From: Daphnia pulex
Lineage: Eukaryota > Arthropoda > Branchiopoda > Diplostraca > Daphniidae
Direction: 5' to 3'
Length of the DNA: 64,000 bases
Assembly (NCBI RefSeq): GCF_021134715.1
Contig: NC_060020.1
Span: 1,736,001-1,800,000 of the forward strand
In this document: one piece after another, positions 1-8,892 of the stretch
Layout of the letters: every line of letters starts with the position of its first letter
Numbering within the stretch: the stretch's first letter is position 1
Made by a program: the position numbers and the translations under genes
The notes under the pieces: model-generated
Told to the model about the DNA's origin: nothing
Database searches by the model: none
What the model saw: only the letters and a program-made list of their open reading frames with translations

Positions 1-1506
1 AGCAGGTGGTTCAACAATCGGAAGGTATTTAGTAATGAACCTTTATTGCACCAATATGTTCCGAATAGATCAAAAGCTGCCTATTAACACGATTGACGAA
101 AACTACTTTCTTTGTTGATGTATCCTTGTTAATACTTAACATGATTGACACGTTGGTATGTTAGCAAAACAAATATAACAAATCATAATGCTGCTTAAAC
201 AGGTTCTTTTAAAAATGCTAGTACGTTTCTTCCTGAAGAATAATTGTTCCTCTAACCAAAATGTACCGTTGAAAAGCTCTTTCGCTTTTTGGCTTTTTTG
301 CCTTTTCAAGTAAAAAGAAAAGTTTGAGAACAATAACCTCCCGCATTTCGGTGGAGCAGAAAACTATATATCAATTGGCCACTTGCGACTTGCGATCGAG
401 TAATTCTAGAGTATGAAGGTATTAGGTATACTATGATTTTAAGAACACGATATACCATCCTGCGAAATATATCCCGTGATGTACAATGTTCCTTTCGTTT
501 CACCAGAGCGCACTCGCCTTTGAATGTACTAATGACAGCAATTTCAAAAATTCGATTTTAGCCATACATTGCCTAGTCCTTGTTATTTACACTAGCCTGT
601 ATTAAACGCTTCGGTTAACTTCTCTGGCAATGATTACAGATTCCTCACTATCTCTTTAACTTTGGTAATACGGTGTTGGCATGTGAAATGATATTTCAGA
701 CAAATTTAGTATTTACTTGACCAAAATATTTGACTTGTCGTAAGTTCATTGTGCTGACGATAAACATTTGTCTCTAATATTTAATGTGATAATCCCTAAT
801 CTACTCGACAGTAATATTTCAATTTGCGGAATTGTTGTGGGGACTACAGCACAATAAACTTAAATAAGTCTTCTCTGTATAAATAAAATTGCGCAAAATT
901 AAAAGTTCTACAACGTATACGTAGAATGCGTCATTACCGAAAGACCGCGCGGGAGCGGGACGCAGCACGATTTAGAACTTGTTCAAGCCTAAAATGCATT
1001 TATAGAGATATTACATAGAGACAATATTTAACGATGCGTTCCAAAAGTGTGGCTAGGCAAATTCAACGGATTGTGTCGCTTCATTCATGGCTACCTAAGT
1101 TATCTGTTTCTCCCGCGTGAACTTGCTATCTCGTCCCTGCGGTTGCGAACACGGAATCATCCGCTCCCGATTTGAATTGGAGGTCTGACATGAGCTCTCA
1201 TTTTAATTTCTAATTCCATGAAAGAAGATTTTCTACGGTCGCAAACTACGGATACCGTTAGATTGTTACATTGTACTTTGAAGAAAAACAATTGAACTCC
1301 GGCCTTTGCCTGCTGGGCCAGACGGTTTGGGGATGGACGAAGGCGGAGCTCCTACAACACTGTCCAGTCTTAACTTCTAACCTGTACACCTAGCTGTGTG
1401 AAAGTGAAGAGTAAAATAGAAAAGGGGAGTTCAAAAATGGATGGGGAAAAAAGTGAATGTAGCCGTAAACATTTTATGGTAATGAATCTTTCACAGACAC
1501 ACAATG
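1..1506. other. AT-rich intergenic DNA upstream of the tandem array
   Basis: I see no convincing gene here. Open frames are under 70 codons and show no domain or splice pattern. The stretch at about 1306-1345 contains a T-G-C-T-G-G-G-C-C-like motif followed by GGATGGACGAAG, and similar pieces recur ahead of the fourth unit of the array at about 7504-7580, so this part may be promoter-proximal DNA for the gene starting at 1682. Confidence 0.5.
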
Positions 1507-1516
1507 TCAGTCAGTT
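1507..1516 (+). promoter_or_regulatory. Candidate initiator (TCAGTCAGTT) of array unit 1
   Basis: Two overlapping arthropod-type initiators (TCAGT) lie about 170 bp before the start codon at 1682. No TATA box is obvious. The assignment rests on the motif and its distance only. Confidence 0.35.
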
Positions 1517-1681
1517 TCTTGCCATCCGGCGGCAAACGCAGTGTGTCTGTTTTCATTCCTGTTTCGACTGAATCAAAGCCAATATTATAAACACGGTATG
1601 ATTTTATAAATGTTGCTTTGATCTAAGTTGTATAATTTTTAGCTATTTTCTGGTTGCCCATACTTTTAGTCGAGAATAAGA

Positions 1682-3133
1682 ATGAAGTTTGTTGCTGCTT
1701 ACACTGCGTCCAGTCTATTAGTGATTCTCATCGCTGCTGGTCAAACAGCCGACCAATTGCCGGAGAATGGACACGAATCATCAGCGGCTGACCGAAATGT
1801 GGCAGCGTCTAATACTCGCAGTGATTATTCGGGCAATGGTGCGGTCGAAGAAGTAGAAGAGCAACTCGAATCTGAACTCGATTTGAAAAGAATGCTACTC
1901 TACGTCACACCGTTAATGGGTATCTTCCAGAGGAAAAAGTCGGGACGACAGCTGAGTAAGCGATCGGCCAAAGAGCTGTTTTACCAAGGCCGGAAGCGGG
2001 GTGCAGGCCGGCGCCCTCCTCCGATGATGTACAATAAATATTCGGAAGAGATGCAGCAGCCGGATCGGAGCGGGAGTTACGGGGGCTACTCTTCTTCGTC
2101 GAGTTACGGCGGAGGCAGCAGTTACGGCGGCGGCAGCAGTTATGGCTGTTGCGATAAAAAAGACGATCTGCTGCCGATATTAGCTCTCTTAGCACTCTCT
2201 CTACTTCTTCTGTATTTGATTGCAATTGCAACGACGACTGTCGCCGGTCGGCGTCGACGTCGTCTGGCGACAGATCCCAATAACAACGATCTACTTGATG
2301 AAGATATTCAGTCCGATATAGGTATATACATCATCATTGTCTATTTAAGAATTATGCCTTCACATGATGCGGATTGATTGCCTGGTTATTTGTATGAATA
2401 ATTCATTTTCTTTTGGCATCACATCGCATTCTAAAATGATCCTAAAAGGCATTGTTTTCTTGTTTAAAAAAATATCATTAATCAAGTTTGTAAATAGCCT
2501 GTAGGAAATGATTGACGTGCGCTCTTGTTATGCAATGTTCCCGTTAGCGTGAATAACGTGACCTTAAGTATGCTCTCAAATCAAGATATGTGCTTATTTA
2601 TATATACAACAACTAGCTACTAGGCATACGTTCGTAATTTAAAGGGATGGAAAATTAAAGCGCAGACCCTACAGGGCCCGGCGCAGAGCACTGACCTTCG
2701 TAATTAAATGTTCGTGATATGCTTTTTCACCTTGAGACGGTGTTTGTATGGAAGCAATGAGGAAAATTGTACGGGGAAATAGCCGAAAGTCACCGGACTC
2801 GGAGATCTGAAAAATTGAAACTTTTCTGAATTTCTCTTTGCAGAACTGATGGACGCTCCAACCTGGATTTCGATGGTAGATGAACTATGGAACTCTGGCG
2901 AGGATGAATCTAGCGACGCTTGCACTCTCAAGGCCCTTTGCCGCATGAATCGACTGGCCCTGGACTCGCCGGGCACGACGGGCTTAGCAGTTTCGCTGTC
3001 CAGCGTGCCACTCAGCTACCTGCTTCATCATAGACACCAGAAAGGCTTCCTGAGTTACCTGGACGCTTCTTTGATGGGTCGCTATGGAGAGAATTGTACT
3101 ACCATCTTCAGTAGCTGCACTCGCCTCAATTAA
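1682..3133 (+). CDS. Array unit 1: secreted/membrane Gly-Tyr-rich protein with Cys C-domain (unrecognised family)
   Basis: Two coding exons are supported, 1682-2321 and 2844-3133, joined in phase 1 (donor ATAG|GTATAT, acceptor TTTGCAG|AA), giving about 309 residues. In order: a signal peptide (residues 1 to about 23), an acidic stretch, the block L-D-L-K-R-M-L-L-Y-V-T-P-L-M-G (about 70-84), dibasic sites (K-R-S, G-R-K-R-G), a Ser/Gly/Tyr-rich segment with repeated S-S-Y-G-G-G, Cys-Cys-Asp-Lys-Lys, a Leu-rich membrane helix of about 21 residues (L-L-P-I-L-A-L-L ... A-I-A), then T-T-T-V-A-G-R-R-R-R-R. The second exon carries A-P-T-W-I-S-M-V-D-E-L-W, four Cys and an N-C-T sequon. Unlike the middle units it has its own terminal exon. 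I do not recognise the family and assign no function. The ATG was chosen because it opens a clear signal peptide. Confidence 0.85.
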
Positions 3134-3550
3134 TAGGAGTTCAATTATTTTATTTATCTCTGATGTTATACTACCTTTTGCATAACTAAAATGCTCTACA
3201 AATGTCCAAGTATGTTTTGTCGTAATTGTGTTGATGGCATAATGCAGACCTGATTAAAAAACACACAAAATCCTAGAAGCGCTAAGTTACTATGAATAGC
3301 AAATTGATATTACTCTGTCGTTTTCAAATATTTAAAGTTGCGGGTTTTGTTGGCGTGGGACTGAAATGTGTGTGTTCTTGTGTAGGAAATATTAGTATCA
3401 CGGATGTGTGGATTTATAAAAGAGAAATACATACTGATGCGTTGGGTCAAAATTCGTTGAAATGTTTTCCTTGCAGTATAATAAGCCAATAAGCTATCAA
3501 AAACGAGGAGGTGCCGGTGTGGTGGCAGGTCCCTCTTGGTCAAAGAATTG

Positions 3551-4750
3551 CACTTTGCTTCAAGTGTTTAATGTTCAACATTTTCAAATGTGATCGCTTA
3601 CCCACAGAAAATGTTATGAGGGGGAAATAAAAACAAGCCTGATAATCTGGAGTCGTTTGACAAATGAGATTTTTAGTGAATCATTACTGAGAAAACGAAA
3701 ACGGAGAGAGAAAACAGTTGCAGTCAACCGCCTAGCTTGGGAATAAACGTATTCCGTAACGATTTATAATCAACGCCACCAAAAGTTGTCCAAAAGGAAG
3801 AATATGGTGATCTATTTTGTCCTACCTTTATATGCCTGGGAAATACAGCCAGGCATCTACAGTTGCTCCATCCATCCGCTGAAAAATGACACCAGACGGG
3901 ATAGGGACAAAGGTTGTCCTCGTGAATACACCCACATTCACATGGGCGTACACGAGGAAATTTAAAGAAAAGGGGAAGAAGAGAGATCCATAACTCGATT
4001 GACATTGTATTCCAAAGCAATGGGATGCTTATTATCTAAATAAAAATAGAAAATGGGTTACGAAAAAATGTTGACAGAAACAACAAGTCAGGAAAAGTTG
4101 AAAACGAAACACTAGGTAAACCCTAATTGTTAATAAATGAGAGAATGGAAGGTTTACATGTACAGGTTTACACTGCACTGATGCAGGTAATGCAACATTA
4201 AAATATCTAGTAGGTCAGAGGTCAATAAAAGTAAAGGAAATCATTACCCAAAACGATGATCCTGAGATTGTTGCTGGTGACAGGTTAACACCTGCACAAG
4301 AAAAACTTGCACATTGTGTGGGTACGATGGATGGCTCTGGCCTCAAATCTGCAAAAAATAAAGGGTTAGTACATAGTACAAACAAACTATACCATGCAAC
4401 GACAGGGGCACAGGGAAATCACAATCATCGATGCTAGTCAACTAACATTTCACAAATTTGGAACAGGTTTAACTCTTCTATAGCTCCCACAATCATTCTA
4501 TTTCGATTCCTAGTTTTATTTACCCGCTAAAAAGCATGCAGTATAACGGATCGAAGACAAATAAATCTATAGCAATATAATTCTTGTTCTCTGACTGAGT
4601 TTTTCGAAATTTTAAACTAAACGATGGCAGACGACACTTGTCGAATTCTATTCTAATCGATGATACGATATCGATATCGATAGAAATAAAAATGATAAAA
4701 AATCAAACTCCCCCCCTCAAAATCCAAACCGCTAAAAACGATAAGGGAAT
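3551..4750 (+). repeat. Dispersed repeat, copy 1 (about 1.2 kb)
   Basis: This stretch aligns by eye, with few differences, to 24799-26010 in the same orientation. Landmarks shared by both copies are CACTTTGCTTCAAGTGTTT at the left end, GCAGTCAACCGCCTAGCTTG, the hairpin-forming TGCCTGG...CCAGGCA, and CCAAACCGC...AAAACGATAA at the right. I see no clear terminal inverted repeats or target-site duplication. Weaker similarity may extend left of 3551 (AACGAGG-AGGTG against GAACGAGGTG-TTGG). It may be a degenerate transposable element or a duplicated gene fragment; the coding frame at 4141-4437 favours a former protein-coding part. The right end is rearranged between copies, so the limit is approximate. 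Confidence 0.75.
4141..4437 (+). pseudogene. Open frame without ATG inside the repeat
   Basis: A 98-codon frame begins after a stop at 4138-4140 and ends at TAG 4435-4437. It has no ATG near its start, so it would have to be an internal exon or a remnant. It reads R-F-T-C-T-G-L-H-C-T-D-A-G-N-A-T-L-K, then a charged part (K-V-K-E-I-I-T-Q-N-D-D-P-E-I-V-A-G-D-R-L-T-P-A). The same frame in copy 2 is broken by a 2-bp insertion near 25441, while most of the peptide on both sides of the break is retained. The composition looks like real coding sequence. I do not recognise the protein. Confidence 0.4.
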
Positions 4751-4883
4751 AAGTTTTAGTTGAAATGTAATCCATTTCTGTTTGGTATATAATTCCCCGG
4801 TAAGAATGGTAAGAACAAATTTACACAAAACCCGCCCTAATAACACCCCCCCCCCCCTCTTGGAAGCCAAGAGGAAATTTTAG

Positions 4884-5086
4884 TTACGGTGGACTATGAT
4901 GGTCTGTACCATTATTGCCCAAAATATACAAAGTACAAAGTTGAAAAACAATTCAGCCTGAAGATAATAAGAGAGGACGATACGTATATTCCCCAAAAAG
5001 TGTACGTAATTCGTAAATTGCGCTCGACAAATGGCAGTTATTCAAAACTTTATTACACATCTAATGTGAGAATACCTAAGAATTAA
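4884..5086 (+). CDS. Possible terminal exon of an unknown gene (66 codons)
   Basis: The frame follows an acceptor-like AAATTTTAG (ending at 4883) and reads T-V-D-Y-D-G-L-Y-H-Y-C-P-K-Y-T-K-Y-K-V-E-K ... N-V-R-I-P-K-N to a TAA at 5084-5086. It has no ATG. The composition (Tyr, Lys, Arg, Asp; few runs) is more protein-like than the neighbouring noise frames. It lies just right of repeat copy 1 and is absent from copy 2. It could belong to the same former element as the frame at 4141. No function can be given. Confidence 0.25.
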
Positions 5087-5846
5087 AAAACAAAAAAAAA
5101 ATAAAAATCAATGTCGAAATAACTGAAGTCTATGTCCACCTTTGCATATACAACCGTTCCAAGTTTCAGCAGGATTTTTTTGCATCTCAGATTTTCCATT
5201 TCACTGTTATATACGTACTACGACCTCTGAATGGCGGATGTAACAGTAGTATCAACCAAAAAATCACTCAGCACGAATTAATAATTATTAGTGGTACAAT
5301 GATTGATGGATGATGAAGAAAGCAACATGAACGATGAGAATCTTTGGGCTGTGGCGAGCGACGAGTCATCAAAACACGCCCGATGGCTCGTTTACAGGCC
5401 GACACTCCAGGCATACAATTGTTAGGCAGTATCCTAGTATACAACATTTCGTATTTTCTGCTTTATTTTACGAACGAGAAGCGAATCGCCTTTAACTCTC
5501 TTGTAATGCATCTCTACATCAAAAATTCGAAACGAGATAGAAATAAGGCGGGAGAAAAGTTGTTGCGCATCTAATGCCTAAAATATAGCGGTTCTTTTTT
5601 TTTATGAATTTAAATTGTAGTAAAAAAGAAAAAAATGTATTATTTTTGGGCGGGTACGAGCTGTTCGTGCAGGCCAACACTGAAAGATGGAAACATCCCG
5701 CCAGTCTCTACTGGAACGAGGCCCGGTGCACTGAAACATGCGCTCTCTCGCGACCAGTTGATTTTACCGTTTCTCTCATTTTCTCTTATTTTTTTGCGTT
5801 TTTTTAATTGCAAAGGCAGTCGGGGCCAAGTTTCGAATTGTTGACG

Positions 5847-5852
5847 TCAGTC
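5847..5852 (+). promoter_or_regulatory. Candidate initiator (TCAGTC) of array unit 2
   Basis: A TCAGTC initiator lies 60 bp before the ATG at 5912, in the context GACGTCAGTCATAG. The short 5' leader fits an independent promoter for this unit. Confidence 0.4.
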
Positions 5853-5911
5853 ATAGTGACAACTGTTTTCCATCTGAACACTTAACGGCCAAGTAACTCG
5901 CCAAAGAAAAG

Positions 5912-6443
5912 ATGAATTTCAACAGTGGTCGTAGAAACGTGCTGATTTGGTGGTTTTTGACGGTTATTGTCATCGACGGACAAGGCCAGGCAGGACCCGA
6001 CATGGATGAATTCGAGCAATACAATGGCAACGAGTTTATCCTAAGGTAAAATTGTGGAGGGATTAAATCTTATGTCAGAAATAGTTTTTAAAAAAGTTTG
6101 TATGATAATGGAATCAGGCCAGGTTTAGGTCCAAGACCTCAGCGACAGCCCTCCGCAATGGATCCATTCAGCCGGATGGGAGAGGAAATCATGCTCGGCA
6201 TTCAAAATTTGCGATCCATGATCGACAGTGACTACACCCGAAGTTCTTACGGCGGAGGGGGCGACTATTCTTCGTCGGGAGGTTACGAAGAAGGTGGATG
6301 TTGCAGCAAATTGGACTTTCACACTTTCGTGCCTGGATTCGTCCTGCTGGCCGTCTCGTACTTCCTGTTTTTCCTGCTCAACGCCACCGTCACAAGCGGT
6401 CGACGCCGACGGATGGTCACATCGTCCAACGAAGAAGAAGAAA
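5912..6443 (+). CDS. Array unit 2: divergent Gly-Tyr-rich membrane protein, no terminal exon of its own
   Basis: Proposed exons are 5912-6045 and 6118-6443. The first encodes a hydrophobic leader (V-L-I-W-W-F-L-T-V-I-V-I) and an acidic stretch. The donor is CTAAG|GTAAAA and the acceptor ATCAG|GCC, which lacks a good pyrimidine tract but restores the frame. The second exon has S-S-Y-G-G-G-G-D-Y, G-C-C-S-K-L, a membrane helix (F-V-L-L-A-V-S-Y-F-L-F-F-L-L) and T-V-T-S-G-R-R-R-R, then acidic residues. It ends with a strong donor GAAA|GTAAGT in phase 1. The L-K-x-M-L-x-Y-V block of the sister units is missing. Unspliced, the frame would close at about 6470. No P-T-W-type exon follows before unit 3. 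Splicing to 10513 would give Met at the joint and about 250 residues. Confidence 0.65.
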
Positions 6444-6781
6444 GTAAGTCAATATTTCGCCAAAAGTTTTAAATCTTACAAAAAAAAATGTCCGGTGTTA
6501 TATTAAAACAATGACCGTTGGTATAAGATAATTCGAGGTGAAGCGATGGAACCATTCCTAGGAGGAAAAGGCGGAGTCAAGGAATAGAATTGGCGTCAGA
6601 AAAACCGTTACAGTGTCCGATCCTATAATTGATGTAGGGCGTGTAGAAAGGCTGGCCGGGGTTGGAAATGGTTCTGGTCTTCACTCGCTAGTGGGACGAT
6701 TGCGGCGTCGGTTCTCAGAATCTCTGTCAAAATAAGATCAAAGTTTATAGATCGTGTTCGCTTATAGTTTCCAATTACATA

Positions 6782-7337
6782 ATGAGGAAATTAGTTGTTG
6801 TTTTAACTGCGTTGATTTGTTCGGTGGCCATCATTTCTCATTCGAGCCCCCAGAATGGAATGGTCGGGGCTGCCGAGGCCGGTGCCCAGCCGGAAGAGAA
6901 ATCAACAGTTGACATTGGGCTTGAATCGGAACGTGAACTCAAGTGGATGTTGAATTACGTCACACCGTTGATGGCGATCCTGAGGAGGAGCAATGCAACA
7001 AGATCATCTGGCCGCTCTGCTCGATCCTACAAAAGAAATTATTACGATCTCTCGTTCGGCGATTTCAATCGCAATAACAGATTCAATCGCAATGACTACG
7101 TCGATCGTGATAGTTACGGCTACGGCGGAAGTAGTTACGGGGGCGGTTACGGCGGCGGATGTTGCGATAAGAAAGACGATCTTCTTCCATTGTTGGCTCT
7201 TCTTGGTCTTGCGGGGTTGTTACTCTATTTGATCGCGATCGCCAGCACCACGGTCGCGGGTCGTCGAAGCAACAAACGATCGGTTGGAAACAGCCTAGAC
7301 GAAAACAACTGGATCTTAACCGACGATTACAATATTG
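6782..7337 (+). CDS. Array unit 3: secreted/membrane Gly-Tyr-rich protein, no terminal exon of its own
   Basis: One coding exon of 185 codons plus one base, with a signal peptide (V-V-V-L-T-A-L-I-C-S-V-A-I-I), then E-L-K-W-M-L-N-Y-V-T-P-L-M-A-I-L-R-R (about residues 57-74), basic and Asn/Arg/Asp-rich sequence, Y-G-G-S-S-Y-G-G-G-Y-G-G-G, C-C-D-K-K-D-D-L-L-P, a membrane helix and S-T-T-V-A-G-R-R-S-N-K-R-S. It is the closest relative of unit 1. The donor ATTG|GTAAGG at 7338 is phase 1; without splicing the frame stops at 7394-7396. I find neither an own C-terminal exon nor AATAAA before unit 4. Joined to 10513 it would make about 282 residues. A TCAG at 6714 is a weak candidate initiator. Confidence 0.75.
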
Positions 7338-7773
7338 GTAAGGTCATTTATGCATATCAAATCCGAAAAAAAATTGTCTTGTCTATTAAGAACTAAAACT
7401 TTACCTGTATAACTCGTTTGGCACTAAGCTTCGGTCGCGTTCAATTGTAATTCGCCTGCCATAAATTGCAAACTCCCGAATTCAAATTTGCGCAGCTAAA
7501 TTGCTGTTTGCTGGTGGGCCTGCTCCATCGTTGGGTTGGGCCCATGGTGTTTTCAACTAACGGGACGGACGAAAGTGGATGAATTACCTTTGAGGGTCAA
7601 CTTATTAACACAGGCTCACTATAGGGGAGGAGCAAAGTCTTGAATGCGATTAAGGAGGAGCTTCCCTTTTGCATTTTGCCTCTGAACGTCTTTGAAGCAA
7701 CTGGTTTCAAACGTGCAGTCGTTCGAAGAGATTCCCTTTCACGCTCCGTCTGCATTGTCCGTAGTGCCAGTGT

Positions 7774-7779
7774 TCAGTC
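7774..7779 (+). promoter_or_regulatory. Candidate initiator (TCAGTC) of array unit 4
   Basis: A TCAGTC lies 86 bp before the ATG at 7860. If transcription starts here, the in-frame ATG at 7692 is outside the transcript, which favours 7860 as start codon. Confidence 0.45.
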
Positions 7780-7859
7780 TAAGATCTAACACTCTGTACC
7801 CATTCACCTCAGTCGAGTTTTCGCTTACGTACATTCTGTGCGATTTTGTTTTTAAAACA

Positions 7860-8388
7860 ATGACAAAATTGAGTACCTTTTTGGGGTTCGGCACTTGTGT
7901 CTTGTTCGTGTTGGGACCGTTGGGCCATCAGGCCGATGCCGACGACCAAGAGAGTCTGATGGACTCTGAGTACGAGTTGAAGCGGATGTTGACATTTGTC
8001 CGGCCACTGATGGGAATCTTGCGAAGCGATCCGGTCGTCAAACGCTCGACCGATGTGATGGAAACTGGATGGATGTCATCATCTCGCGCCATTGCGGGAA
8101 GACCACGAGATGACTACGGCTATGGTGGAGGTGGAGATTACGGAGGTTACGGCGGCGGAGGAGGATACGGCGGCGGAGGAGGATACTCCAATTACGGCTA
8201 CGACACTTGCTGTGGACATCAAAAGGATTACTTGTCCATCATCTCCCTCATCGCACTAGGCCTCCTGTTTCTCTTCTTGGTCAAAATGCTCAGCACCACA
8301 ATAGCAGGACGTCGTAAAAAGAGATCGGATGATGACAACGACGACGATCTTCTCTCTCTCGAAGAGCTTCTCTCCGAGCAGGACGTAG
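7860..8388 (+). CDS. Array unit 4: secreted/membrane Gly-Tyr-rich protein, no terminal exon of its own
   Basis: The ATG at 7860 opens a signal peptide (L-S-T-F-L-G-F-G-T-C-V-L-F-V-L-G). It is followed by Y-E-L-K-R-M-L-T-F-V-R-P-L-M-G-I-L-R, a dibasic K-R-S, a Gly/Tyr-rich tract (Y-G-G-G-G-D-Y-G-G-Y), T-C-C-G-H-Q-K-D-Y-L, a membrane helix (I-I-S-L-I-A-L-G-L-L-F-L-F-L-V) and S-T-T-I-A-G-R-R-K-K-R-S, a furin-like site, then a run of Asp. The donor GTAG|GTAATG at 8389 is phase 1 and read-through stops at 8412-8414. The frame is open back to 7692, but the candidate initiator and the signal peptide point to 7860. No C-terminal exon or AATAAA/ATTAAA is seen before unit 5. Spliced to 10513 it would be about 273 residues. 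Confidence 0.75.
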
Positions 8389-8892
8389 GTAATGCGGAAA
8401 AATGTTTTTCGTGATCGGATTATGGCCTCCAGCGGATGGTGTAAACGTTTACATTTGCGCACTAATGGAAACTGTTCCTTGAAAAGAACGGATTCTCAAG
8501 CTTGAAGTCAATCTCCCGAAATAGTTACATTGAGCTATACGGAACGCCTTTTCTACACCCATTTAATGATTAGCATGCAATTTTGTCTTTAAAAAAATTG
8601 GAACATGAAACGGTCATCTGAGTTGGGATATGATCGTTCATATGTTTTTGTAGTCTCGCATAGCTCAATGTCAATGACTTGGATCAAATTAACTTTTTTG
8701 TACCTGACGAGATGGTCGTAGATGTGGTCTGTATTTTTTTACCAATTACTGGATGATAAGTTCATGCGTGAATAGTGGTCATCGACCTCTTCCGGAGGGC
8801 TGGCGAGAACAGGCTAGACTCCTCCTCTATGTCATAGAGTTTAAAGGTAACGCCTCTCAGACACTAGGAGGCAAATTCATTCAAAATTAGCT

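Noticed and set aside
7692-7859. Upstream in-frame ATG extending array unit 4 by 56 codons
   Set aside because: A candidate initiator at 7774 lies inside the extension and the ATG at 7860 opens a typical signal peptide, as in the sister units.
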